The position numbers and the translations under genes were made by a program. The notes below the pieces were generated by a model, which was not told the origin of the DNA, ran no database searches, and saw nothing but the letters and a program-made list of their open reading frames with translations. Below, in pieces: positions 41,743-49,105 of a stretch of DNA of 64,000 nt. Source of the stretch: Streptomyces endocoffeicus. GTDB lineage: Bacteria; Actinomycetota; Actinomycetes; Streptomycetales; Streptomycetaceae. The stretch spans positions 186,001 to 250,000 of the forward strand of contig NZ_JAERRG010000007.1 in the NCBI RefSeq assembly GCF_016741935.1, in the 5' to 3' direction. Positions within the stretch are counted from its first letter, which is position 1, and each line of letters starts with the position of its first letter.

Positions 41743-42738
41743 ATGGAGTACACGCAGCTCGGACGCACCGGTCTCAAGGTCAGCCGTATCGTCCTCGGCA
41801 CCATGAACTTCGGTCCGCAGACGGAGGAGGCCGACAGCCACTCGATCATGGATGCCGCGCTCGACGCGGGCATCAACTTCTTCGACACCGCCAATGTGTA
41901 CGGCTGGGGCGAGAACAAGGGCCGCACCGAGGAAATCATCGGGAGCTGGTTCGCCAAGGGCGGCGGGCGGCGCGAGAAGACGGTCCTCGCGACCAAGGTG
42001 TACGGAAACATGGACGCCGAGGGTGAGCCCTGGCCCAACAGCGACAAGCTCTCGGCCGTGAACATCCGCCGGGCCGTGGACGCCAGCCTCAAGCGGCTCA
42101 ACACGGACTACATCGACCTCTACCAGTTCCACCACGTGGACCGCTCCACCCCGTGGGACGAGATCTGGCAGGCCATCGACGTCCTCGTACAGCAGGGCAA
42201 GATCGTCTACGCGGGCTCCTCCAACCACGCGGGCTGGCACATCGCCCAGGCCAATGAGGCCGCGGCCCGCCGTGGTTCGTACGGGCTGGTCAGCGAGCAG
42301 TGCCTGTACAACCTGGCCGAGCGCCGCGCCGAGATGGAGGTCATCCCGGCCGCGCAGGGCTATGGCGTGGGCGTCATCCCCTGGTCGCCGCTGCACGGCG
42401 GGCTGCTCGGCGGCGCGCTCCGCAAGGAGCGCGAGGGCGGCGGTTCGCGCAGCACGTCCGGGCGCAGCGCCGACGCGCTGAAGAACTCGACGGTGCGCGA
42501 TCAGATCCAGCGGTACGAGGACCTGCTGGCCAAGCACGGCATCGAGCCCGGCGAGGCCGCCCTGGCCTGGCTGCTCACCCGGCCCGGGGTCACCGGTCCG
42601 ATCGTGGGTCCGCGCACGGCCGAGCAGCTGGCGTCGGCGGTGCGGGCGTCGGAGCTGAAGCTGGGCGAGGAGGTGCTGGCGGAGCTGGACGAGATCTTCC
42701 CGGGTCCGGGGCCGTCGCCGGAGGCGTTCGCCTGGTAG
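41743..42738 (+). CDS. Aldo/keto reductase
   Basis: A 331-residue NADPH-dependent oxidoreductase with TIM-barrel fold. The catalytic tetrad is visible: Asp and Tyr in FFDTANVYGWGENKG, Lys in LATKVYGN and His in YQFHHVDRSTPW. The cofactor-binding C-terminal segment is GPIVGPRTAEQLASAV. It belongs to the YajO/general-stress-like class. No ribosome site is seen, so it may be leaderless from the MerR-type promoter directly upstream. Substrate unknown; a role against reactive carbonyl or redox compounds would fit MerR control. Confidence 0.9.
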   Translation: MEYTQLGRTGLKVSRIVLGTMNFGPQTEEADSHSIMDAALDAGINFFDTANVYGWGENKGRTEEIIGSWFAKGGGRREKTVLATKVYGNMDAEGEPWPNSDKLSAVNIRRAVDASLKRLNTDYIDLYQFHHVDRSTPWDEIWQAIDVLVQQGKIVYAGSSNHAGWHIAQANEAAARRGSYGLVSEQCLYNLAERRAEMEVIPAAQGYGVGVIPWSPLHGGLLGGALRKEREGGGSRSTSGRSADALKNSTVRDQIQRYEDLLAKHGIEPGEAALAWLLTRPGVTGPIVGPRTAEQLASAVRASELKLGEEVLAELDEIFPGPGPSPEAFAW

Positions 42739-42756
42739 CCGAGGGCGAGAGCTATT

Positions 42757-42793
42757 GAGGGGGTGTGGGCCGCGCCGCGGTCCACACCCCCTC
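42757..42793. terminator. Hairpin between convergent genes
   Basis: GAGGGGGTGTGG (42757-42768) pairs with CCACACCCCCTC (42782-42793), with a smaller CCGCG/CGCGG inner stem. It can serve the reductase and the convergent small gene ending at 42799. Confidence 0.85.
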
Positions 42794-42798
42794 CTTCT

Positions 42799-42888
42799 TC
42801 AGCCTCCGAGGGCGGCAGCCGCGGCGACGACGACGAGAATCAGCACCAGCGCGCCGCTCATGATCATGTTTCTGGTCTTGGGGTCCAC
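42799..42888 (-). CDS. 29-residue single-helix membrane peptide
   Basis: GTG at 42888 opens VDPKTRNMIMSGALVLILVV and ends in AAAAALGG. It has a short charged N-terminus (DPKTR) and one hydrophobic helix, so it should insert in the membrane with its N-terminus inside. The start is the first possible after an in-frame stop; TAATCT lies six to eleven bases upstream (possible leaderless -10) as does GAGG. It follows thpR by 22 bases on the same strand. It was too short for ordinary gene calling. Confidence 0.6.
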   Translation of the reverse strand: MDPKTRNMIMSGALVLILVVVAAAAALGG

Positions 42889-42910
42889 ACCTCGAGATTA
42901 GCCGGACCGC

Positions 42911-43504
42911 TCAGTGCCCCAGCGGCCAGGCCGCCACCACCTCGTAGCGCGGCTGCTGCCCGGGGACGCCCGGGGCCGGTGGATGGCTGCGCACCAGGTT
43001 GAGCTCGCCCACGGTCCACTCCCGGCCCGCGAAGTCCGTGAGCCCGTCGACGTACGGCGCGAGGCTGGTGGCGGAGGTGTGGCGCGGGAAGCCATGCCGC
43101 GAGGAGCGGGCGCGGGCGATGGTCAGATGCGGGTGGTACGGGCGGTGCCGGTCCATCGGGACCCCGGCCCGTCGGCCGCCCGCCTCGGCGGAGTCGGCCA
43201 GCCGTCGCAGGGCCTCGCTGTCGCCGTCGGCGCCCACCCACACCACCCGGTCGTCGAACCGGCCGCCGCCCGCGAGCCGCAGCTCATGGGGGTGGTGCCG
43301 ATGGGCGGCGCGGGCCAGCCGGGTGTGCAGCTCGGGCAGTACGTCCTCGGCCACCTCGCCGAAGAAGGCGAGCGTGAAGTGCCAGCCCTCCCGCTCGGTC
43401 CAGCGCAGCCCGTCCGCCCCCGGCAGCGCCCGGAGCGCCTTGACCCGCGCGGCCAGCTCGGCGACGGCCGCCTCCGGCGGCAACACGGCGGCGAAGAGTC
43501 TCAT
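42911..43504 (-). CDS. thpR: RNA 2',3'-cyclic phosphodiesterase
   Basis: A 197-residue member of the 2H phosphoesterase superfamily (former LigT/2'-5' RNA ligase). The two H-x-T/S-x motifs are WHFTLAFFG (about residue 44) and YHPHLTIARAR (about residue 125). It starts MRLFAAVLPPE as usual in the family. It hydrolyses 2',3'-cyclic phosphate ends of RNA. It is possibly co-transcribed with the small membrane peptide downstream. Confidence 0.93.
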   Translation of the reverse strand: MRLFAAVLPPEAAVAELAARVKALRALPGADGLRWTEREGWHFTLAFFGEVAEDVLPELHTRLARAAHRHHPHELRLAGGGRFDDRVVWVGADGDSEALRRLADSAEAGGRRAGVPMDRHRPYHPHLTIARARSSRHGFPRHTSATSLAPYVDGLTDFAGREWTVGELNLVRSHPPAPGVPGQQPRYEVVAAWPLGH

Positions 43505-43548
43505 CCGCCCAGTCTCCCGCACCGGGGTTGGCAACTCGGCCCCTCCAA

Positions 43549-43652
43549 AGGGCACCTCCCAGCGGTAGCTGGGGGAGTTTGAGGAGCGGGGTACGGGGCG
43601 GAGGTCCGGCGAGGCCAAAGAGGCGGAGCCCCGGCAAGGCCGAAGGGGCGGT
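43549..43652. repeat. Dispersed Streptomyces intergenic repeat
   Basis: GGCACCTCCCAGCGGTAGCT followed by GGGGGAG (43550-43577) matches, from memory, a short repeat found between many Streptomyces genes. The rest of this gap (GGAGCGGGG, GGCGGAG words) holds no gene. Confidence 0.45.
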
Positions 43653-45158
43653 TCAGGCCGTGGCGGCCAGCGGCTTCTCCTCCGCCTCAGGCGTACGCGG
43701 CACGAAGATCACATGCGGGTGGCCGCGGCGCAGATCCAGCTTCAGCCGCAGGCCGCCGGCCCGGACCAGGATCAGCCCCACCGCGGCCGCGGCGGCCGCC
43801 GAGATCAGGCCGCCCGCGGCGAAGCCGATGCGCGCGCCGTAGGTGTCGGTCACCCAGCCCACCAGCGGGCCGCCGATCGGGGTACCGCCGACGAAGACCA
43901 TCATGAACAGGCTCATCACCCGGCCCCGCATCGCGGGATCCGTCGCGAGCTGGACGCTGGAGTTCGCGGTCACGTTGAACGTCAGGCTGAAGATCCCGAT
44001 CGGCACCATGAGCGCCGCGAAGAGCCAGAAGTACGGGGTGGCCGCCGCGACCATCTCCAGCACGCCGAACATCAGCGCGGCCCCGACCAGCAGTCGCCGC
44101 CGGGCCACCACCCGCCGGGCGGCGAGCAGCGCGCCCGTCACCGAACCGATCGCGATCAGGGTGTTGAGCAGGCCGTACGTGCCCGGCCCGGCGTGGAAGA
44201 CATCGTCGGCGAAGGCGCTCAGCCAGATCGGGAAGTTGAAGCCGAAGGTGCCGATGAAACCGACGAGCACGATCGGCCAGATCAGATCGGGGTTCCCGGC
44301 CACATAGCGCAGCCCCTCCCGCAGCTGCCCCTTGCCGCGCGGCGCCCGCTCGACCTTGTGCAGCTCGCTGGTGCGCATCAGCAGCAGCCCGATGATCGGG
44401 GCGACGAAGGAGACTCCGTTGATCAGGAAGGCCCAGCCGCTGCCCACGGCGGTGATCAGCACACCGGCGACCGCCGGGCCGATCAGCCGGGCGGACTGGA
44501 AGTTCGCGGAGTTGAGGCTGACCGCGTTCCGCAGGTCCTTGGGGCCGACCATCTCGTTGACGAAGACCTGGCGGGTCGGGTTGTCGACGACGGTGACCAT
44601 GCCGAGCAGGAACGCGATGAGATAGACGTGCCAGACCTGGACGTGTCCGCTGAGGGTGAGGGCGGCGAGCGCGAGCCCGCACAGCCCCAGCGCGGTCTGG
44701 GTGAAGAGCAGCAGCCGGCGCCGGGGACATCGGTCCGCGAGGACCCCGCCGTAGAGGCCGAAGAGCAACATGGGCAGGAACTGCAGCGCGGTGGTGATGC
44801 CGACCGCGGTGGAGGAGCCGGTGATGCTCAGGACCAGCCAGTCCTGGGCGATCCGCGACATCCAGGTGCCGGTGTTGGAGATCATGGCACCGGTCGCGAA
44901 CAGGCGGTAGTTGCGGATCCTCAGCGAACGGAAGGTCCCGCCCCGGGTGCGACCCGCGGTGACGGCGGGCGCGGGGTCGGATACGGAGATTCCCGGGTTT
45001 CCGGAGGTTCCGGTGAGTCCGGAGGTTCCGGTGAGTCCGGGAGTTCCGGAGGTTCCCGGGATTCCGGGGGGTCCGGAGGTTCCGGGGGGTCCCGGGTTTC
45101 CGGGGTTTGCGGGGTTCTTCGGTGCGGGTGCGGAGTCTGCTCCGGGTCCCGTACTCAA
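43653..45158 (-). CDS. MFS transporter with collagen-like N-terminus
   Basis: A 501-residue major facilitator with twelve predicted helices from about residue 85. Motif A-like GGVLADRCPRRRLLL and PTRQVFVNEMV place it with the enterobactin/multidrug EntS-like exporters. The cytoplasmic N-terminus holds about thirteen Gly-X-Y triplets (PGNPGPPGTSGPPGIPGTSG and on), encoded by a 9-bp-type repeat at 45003-45110. The TTG start has AGGAGG about nine bases upstream. It follows the MarR gene on the same strand by 33 bases, so it is the presumed target pump of that regulator. Substrate unknown. Confidence 0.87.
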   Translation of the reverse strand: MSTGPGADSAPAPKNPANPGNPGPPGTSGPPGIPGTSGTPGLTGTSGLTGTSGNPGISVSDPAPAVTAGRTRGGTFRSLRIRNYRLFATGAMISNTGTWMSRIAQDWLVLSITGSSTAVGITTALQFLPMLLFGLYGGVLADRCPRRRLLLFTQTALGLCGLALAALTLSGHVQVWHVYLIAFLLGMVTVVDNPTRQVFVNEMVGPKDLRNAVSLNSANFQSARLIGPAVAGVLITAVGSGWAFLINGVSFVAPIIGLLLMRTSELHKVERAPRGKGQLREGLRYVAGNPDLIWPIVLVGFIGTFGFNFPIWLSAFADDVFHAGPGTYGLLNTLIAIGSVTGALLAARRVVARRRLLVGAALMFGVLEMVAAATPYFWLFAALMVPIGIFSLTFNVTANSSVQLATDPAMRGRVMSLFMMVFVGGTPIGGPLVGWVTDTYGARIGFAAGGLISAAAAAAVGLILVRAGGLRLKLDLRRGHPHVIFVPRTPEAEEKPLAATA

Positions 45159-45191
45159 GTGCGTTCGCCTCCTGGCTGTCTCGGGTCGTTC

Positions 45192-45665
45192 TTACATATG
45201 CGCGAGCTTCTCCAGCACGGGCGCGGCGGCGCGCAGCACGTCCCACTCGTCCTCGGTCAGCTCCCCGACCAGCTCGGCCAGCCAGGCGTTGCGCTTGCGT
45301 CGGCTCTCTTCGAGCATGGCCTCTGCCCGCTCGGTCGGCGAGACGACTTTCTGCCGCCGGTCCTCCGGATGCGGCTCGAGTCTGACCAGTCCCTTGGCCT
45401 CCAGCAGCGCCACGATGCGGGTCATCGACGGCGGCTGGACGTGCTCCTTGCGGGCCAGCTCGCCGGGGGTGGCGGAGCCGCACTGGGCCAGCGTGCCCAG
45501 GACCGCCATCTCGGTCGGGCTGAGCGATTCGTCCACGCGCTGGTGCTTGAGCCGCCGCGACAGACGCATCACTCCGGACCGCAGGGCACTCACGGCGGCC
45601 GCGTCATCGGGGGGCGCCTCCGCCTGGTGCTGGAGACGGGACAGATCCGGCATGGTCTTTAGCAT
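45192..45665 (-). CDS. MarR-family regulator
   Basis: A 157-residue winged-helix regulator. The recognition region is ATPGELARKEHVQPPSMTRI and the wing is LVRLEPHPEDRRQKVVSPT, with the conserved D-x-R motif. The downstream MFS gene is only 33 bases away on the same strand, so they form a drug-efflux type operon. An inverted repeat CATTA-N7-TAATG just upstream of its start is a likely autoregulatory site. The ATG at 45665 has GAGG about ten bases upstream. Confidence 0.92.
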   Translation of the reverse strand: MLKTMPDLSRLQHQAEAPPDDAAAVSALRSGVMRLSRRLKHQRVDESLSPTEMAVLGTLAQCGSATPGELARKEHVQPPSMTRIVALLEAKGLVRLEPHPEDRRQKVVSPTERAEAMLEESRRKRNAWLAELVGELTEDEWDVLRAAAPVLEKLAHM

Positions 45666-45669
45666 AACT

Positions 45670-45686
45670 CATTACCTCGTCTAATG
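45670..45686. promoter_or_regulatory. MarR operator candidate
   Basis: CATTACCTCGTCTAATG is a perfect inverted repeat with five-base arms and a seven-base spacer. It overlaps the translation-initiation region of the MarR gene, a common place for autorepression. Confidence 0.55.
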
Positions 45687-45896
45687 AAAACCCTAGTGAC
45701 ATCCCTATTTCCATTTCACCCGAACGAGTGAGTCAACTCCGGGCAGTGACGTACGGCGGCACGCATGAGCGCCCAGGACCACGGGGGTCCGGGGCGCTCA
45801 GGGCGGAACGCTCATGCGCCAGGAGGGACGGCGTACCGGCGGGACGGCGTACACCAGGGCGGGACGACGACTCGGCCTAGGCGGGGCCGAGCCCGA

Positions 45897-45920
45897 CTCA
45901 GGAGACTCGGCTCAGGAGAC
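45897..45920. repeat. 14-bp duplication spanning the purine permease stop
   Basis: CTCAGGAGACTCGG (45897-45910) is followed by CTCAGGAGAC (45911-45920). The used stop is TCA 45912-45914, with another TCA at 45898-45900. Confidence 0.88.
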
Positions 45921-47381
45921 GCCGAGTGCCTGTTCGATCGGGTTGAGCAGGAAGTACACCAGGAAGCACAGCCCCACCACGCCCAGCAGCCACGGGATCT
46001 CCCGGGTCCGCCGGGTGGCGATGCGCAGCAGCAGGAACGAGAGGACACCCAGCCCGATCCCGTTGGTGATGCTGTAGGTGAACGGCATCGAGATCATGGT
46101 CAGGAAGGCCGGGATCGCGATCGTGAAATCGCTCCAGTCGATCTCCTTGACGTTCGCCGCCATGATCAGGAAGCCGACGACCACCAGCGCGGGGGTCGCG
46201 GCCTGCGAGGGCACCACCTTGGCCAGCGGGGTGAAGACCAGCGCGAGCAGGAAGAGCCCGCCGGTCACCACGTTCGCGAGTCCAGTGCGCGCCCCCTCCC
46301 CGACGCCCGCCGTGGACTCCACGAAGCAGGTGTTGGCCGAGGCCGAGCCGAAGCCGCCGCCCGCCACCGCGACGCCGTCCATCATCAGGATCCGGCCCAT
46401 GCCCGGCAGCTGACCGCGCTCATCGGTCAGCCCGGCCTCCTCGCCGACGCCGATGATCGTGCCCATCGCGTCGAAGAAGCCGGAGAGCAGCACGGTGAAG
46501 ACGAAGAGGCAGCCGGTGAGCAGGCCGACCTCATGGAAGCCGCCGAAGAGGCTGACATCGCCGACGAGGCCGAAGTCCGGGGTGTCGACCACCTTCTCCG
46601 GCACCGAGGGGATGGTCAGCCCCCACTGGGCGTCCGGGATCTGGGCCAGAGAGTTGATCACGATCGCGACCACGGTCATGGTCACGATGCCGATCAGGAT
46701 CGCGCCGCGCGTCTTGCGGACGATCAGGATGAAGGTGAGCGCGAGACCGGCCACGAAGACCAGCACCGGCCAGCCATCCAGCCGCCCGGCCACGCCCAGG
46801 CCCAGGGGGACGGTGGTGTGCGCGGAGTCGGGGTTACGGCTGACGAAGCCGGAGTCGACCAGACCGATCAGGGCGATGAAGAGACCGATGCCGATCGCGA
46901 TCGCCCGCCGCAGCCCGGACGGGATCGCGTCCATCACCCGCTGCCGCAGCCCCGAGGCGACGAGGATCATCAGCACCAGACCCGCGAGCACCACCATGCC
47001 CATCGCGTCCGGCCAGCTCATCTTGGGTGCGAGCTGGAGCGAGACCACGGCGTTGATGCCGAGACCCGCGGCCAGCGCGATGGGGACGTTGCCGATGATC
47101 CCCATGAGCAACGTGGTCAGGCCCGCGATCAGGGCGGTGGCGGTGACCAGCTGGCCGTTGTTGAGCTGATGCCCGAACTTGTCCGTACCGGCCCCGAGGA
47201 TGATCGGGTTCAGTACGACGATGTAGGCCATCGCAAAGAACGTGGCCAGTCCGCCCCGGATCTCCCGGGAGATCGAGGAACCACGCTCGCTGATCTTGAA
47301 GAACTTGTCGATGCCGTTGGCGGGGGGAGTCGGAGCCTGCTTACTGGCGGCGTCGACCGGCGCGGGGGCCGAGGGGGACAT
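45912..47381 (-). CDS. NCS2/AzgA-type purine permease
   Basis: A 489-residue permease of the nucleobase-cation symporter-2 family, AzgA branch (adenine, guanine, hypoxanthine). Diagnostic segments are PIALAAGLGINAVV, DAMGTIIGVGEEAGL and CFVESTAGVGEGARTGLANVVTGGLFLLA. About fourteen hydrophobic segments are present. GAGG lies six to seven bases before the ATG. The upstream region is AT-rich (47440-47480) but I see no purine riboswitch core. The exact purine cannot be told. Confidence 0.9.
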   Translation of the reverse strand: MSPSAPAPVDAASKQAPTPPANGIDKFFKISERGSSISREIRGGLATFFAMAYIVVLNPIILGAGTDKFGHQLNNGQLVTATALIAGLTTLLMGIIGNVPIALAAGLGINAVVSLQLAPKMSWPDAMGMVVLAGLVLMILVASGLRQRVMDAIPSGLRRAIAIGIGLFIALIGLVDSGFVSRNPDSAHTTVPLGLGVAGRLDGWPVLVFVAGLALTFILIVRKTRGAILIGIVTMTVVAIVINSLAQIPDAQWGLTIPSVPEKVVDTPDFGLVGDVSLFGGFHEVGLLTGCLFVFTVLLSGFFDAMGTIIGVGEEAGLTDERGQLPGMGRILMMDGVAVAGGGFGSASANTCFVESTAGVGEGARTGLANVVTGGLFLLALVFTPLAKVVPSQAATPALVVVGFLIMAANVKEIDWSDFTIAIPAFLTMISMPFTYSITNGIGLGVLSFLLLRIATRRTREIPWLLGVVGLCFLVYFLLNPIEQALGVS

Positions 47382-47570
47382 GAAGGACCTCAGTGTGCGT
47401 GAACATCAACAGCGGGCCCTTTGGACGATCGAACAAGACATTCCGCTCAGACCCAGAAGTATTCAGTATGAAACTATCAAGGCCCGATCACCAAACCGGT
47501 CTCGGCGAGATCCCGGCGAGGTCGGCACGGCCCCGGTCGGGCCCATGACTGGCCCCCTTAAGCTGTGGCC
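47382..47570. promoter_or_regulatory. Divergent promoters, purine permease / DUF2530
   Basis: About 190 bp with an AT-rich centre (47455-47485). TTAAGCT at 47558-47564 lies about six bases before the ATG at 47571 with no ribosome site, which suggests a leaderless transcript for the DUF2530 gene. Confidence 0.4.
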
Positions 47571-47852
47571 ATGACGAAGTGGACCCCCAAGCACGAGGCG
47601 CCGGAGCCCCTTGAGGGCAATGTCGTGGCCACCATCACCGGCGGCACGATCGTGTGGTTCGTCCTCTTCCTCGCCCAGCTGCCCTTCTACGGCTGGTTCC
47701 ACGAGCACGGACATCTGTGGTGGCTGTGGACCTGCCTGGCCGGCGGCGGCCTCGGACTGCTCGGCATCTGGTACGTACGGGCCCGGGAGGCGGCGATCCA
47801 CCGCGACTCGCGGAACGGCGACGCGCAGACGGCCGACGCACAGAACGGCTGA
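47571..47852 (+). CDS. DUF2530-type small membrane protein
   Basis: A 93-residue protein with two hydrophobic segments (VATITGGTIVWFVLFLAQL and LWWLWTCLAGGGLGLLGIWY). A short linker with His and Trp lies between (YGWFHEHGH). The C-terminus is hydrophilic (REAAIHRDSRNGDAQTADAQ) and encoded by repeat DNA that continues past the stop. The family is conserved in actinobacteria and unknown in function. Confidence 0.8.
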   Translation: MTKWTPKHEAPEPLEGNVVATITGGTIVWFVLFLAQLPFYGWFHEHGHLWWLWTCLAGGGLGLLGIWYVRAREAAIHRDSRNGDAQTADAQNG

Positions 47853-47887
47853 CGCACAGCACAGCCGACGCACAGAACGGCTGACGC
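47832..47887. repeat. 24-bp direct repeat (period 32) spanning the DUF2530 stop
   Basis: Bases 47832-47855 and 47864-47887 are identical. The first copy contains the stop TGA 47850-47852. Degenerate further copies run to about 47925. Confidence 0.93.
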
Positions 47888-48202
47888 GCTGCACTGCTGA
47901 CGCGCGGAACGCCTGGCGCACTCCGCGACGGCGCGGCGCCGGGCCGTCCGCCGTTCCCGGCGGCGGCCCGGCGCCCTGGCCTGGCGCGCGGGCGCGCTCC
48001 CCTCCTCATGGCGCACCCGCTCACCCGTCCGCGATGCGCGCAGAAAGATGGCGGCCCCGCCGCGGGGACGCGCGGGCGGGGCCGGATAGGCCAACTGTAC
48101 GATCTTCACCGGCTGTTCACAATGTTGCGGAAGCCTCACGACGGGCACTTTGTTCGGGAACTACCGTCTTGCGGTCGTCAACTCACCAGTAATGTGAGGG
48201 AT
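47888..48202. promoter_or_regulatory. Upstream region of the DUF574 methyltransferase gene
   Basis: About 310 bp. The first part is repeat-derived and GC-rich, the last 120 bp less so (TTGTTCGGGAACTACCG near 48150). GAGGG sits just before the methyltransferase ATG. No gene is seen. Confidence 0.35.
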
Positions 48203-49021
48203 ATGACCGGTAACCGCTTTCGTGCCGATGAGATCGACACCAGCAAGCCGCACTCGGCTCGCATGTACGACTACTTCCTGGGCGGCAAGACCCACTACGC
48301 GGTCGACACCCACGCCGCCGAACAGGTCGAGGCCGTCTGGCCCGAAGTCAAGCCGTGGACGCGTGCCAACCGGTCATTCATGCACCGCGCGACCCGCTGG
48401 CTCGCGGACGTGGCGGGCATACGTCAGTTCCTGGACATCGGCACCGGCATCCCCACCGAGCCCAACCTCCACCAGGTCGCCCAGAAGGCCGCCCCGGACT
48501 CCCGGGTCGTCTACGCGGACAACGACCCGATAGTGCTGGCCTACGCGCAGGCCCTGTTGCTCTCCACGCCCGAGGGCCGCACCGCCTACATCCACGCGGA
48601 CGTCAGCGATCCGGAGGGGATCCTGGCCGCCGAGGATCTGAACGACACCCTCGATCTGTCCCAGCCGGTCGCCCTGTCGCTAAATGCGATCATGCACTTC
48701 ATCGCGGATGAGCAGAAGCCGTACGAGATCGTGCGCCAACTGGTCGAGCCCTTGGCCCCGGGCAGCTATCTCGTGCTCTCGCACGGCGCGCTCGACCCCC
48801 GCCCCGGGGTCTCGGACGCGGTCACCAACCTCTACCGCAGCAGCGGCATCCATGTGCAGGGCCGCACTCAGGAAGAGATCCTTCCGTTCTTCGACGGGCT
48901 GGAGCTGGTCGATCCGGGCGTGGTGATGCCGCACCGCTGGAAGCCCGAGAGCGAGCAGGCCAGGGCCGAGGCGGAGGCCAAGGAGTTGTGGATCTTCGCG
49001 GGCGTGGCACGCAAGCCCTGA
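48203..49021 (+). CDS. SAM-dependent methyltransferase, DUF574 family
   Basis: A 272-residue protein of the DUF574 class, expanded in Streptomyces. The N-terminal signature is RMYDYFLGGKTHYAVD, the SAM-binding loop is FLDIGTGIPTEPNLHQVA, the acidic residue is in VVYADNDPIVLAYA and the next motif is AYIHADVSDP. It should bind SAM; the methyl acceptor of the family is not known to me. It is monocistronic and followed by a palindromic hairpin. Confidence 0.92.
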   Translation: MTGNRFRADEIDTSKPHSARMYDYFLGGKTHYAVDTHAAEQVEAVWPEVKPWTRANRSFMHRATRWLADVAGIRQFLDIGTGIPTEPNLHQVAQKAAPDSRVVYADNDPIVLAYAQALLLSTPEGRTAYIHADVSDPEGILAAEDLNDTLDLSQPVALSLNAIMHFIADEQKPYEIVRQLVEPLAPGSYLVLSHGALDPRPGVSDAVTNLYRSSGIHVQGRTQEEILPFFDGLELVDPGVVMPHRWKPESEQARAEAEAKELWIFAGVARKP

Positions 49022-49055
49022 CCCGGGAACGGGCCCTGCCCAAGGGCAAGCGAAC

Positions 49056-49079
49056 GGGCCTTGCCCCGGGGCAAGGCCC
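49056..49079. terminator. 24-bp perfect palindrome
   Basis: GGGCCTTGCCCC (49056-49067) is followed at once by its reverse complement (49068-49079), and a related GGGCCCTGCCC precedes it. It lies between the convergent stops at 49021 and 49106. Confidence 0.75.
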
Positions 49080-49105
49080 ACGCACACCCCGTACGCACGC
49101 ACCCG

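Noticed and set aside
45765..47402. A 545-codon plus-strand frame opposite the purine permease
   Set aside because: Same register; product is charged low-complexity, while the minus strand encodes a clear NCS2 permease.
47382..47560. Purine riboswitch before the NCS2 permease
   Set aside because: The conserved purine-aptamer loop sequences could not be found; only an AT-rich stretch is present.
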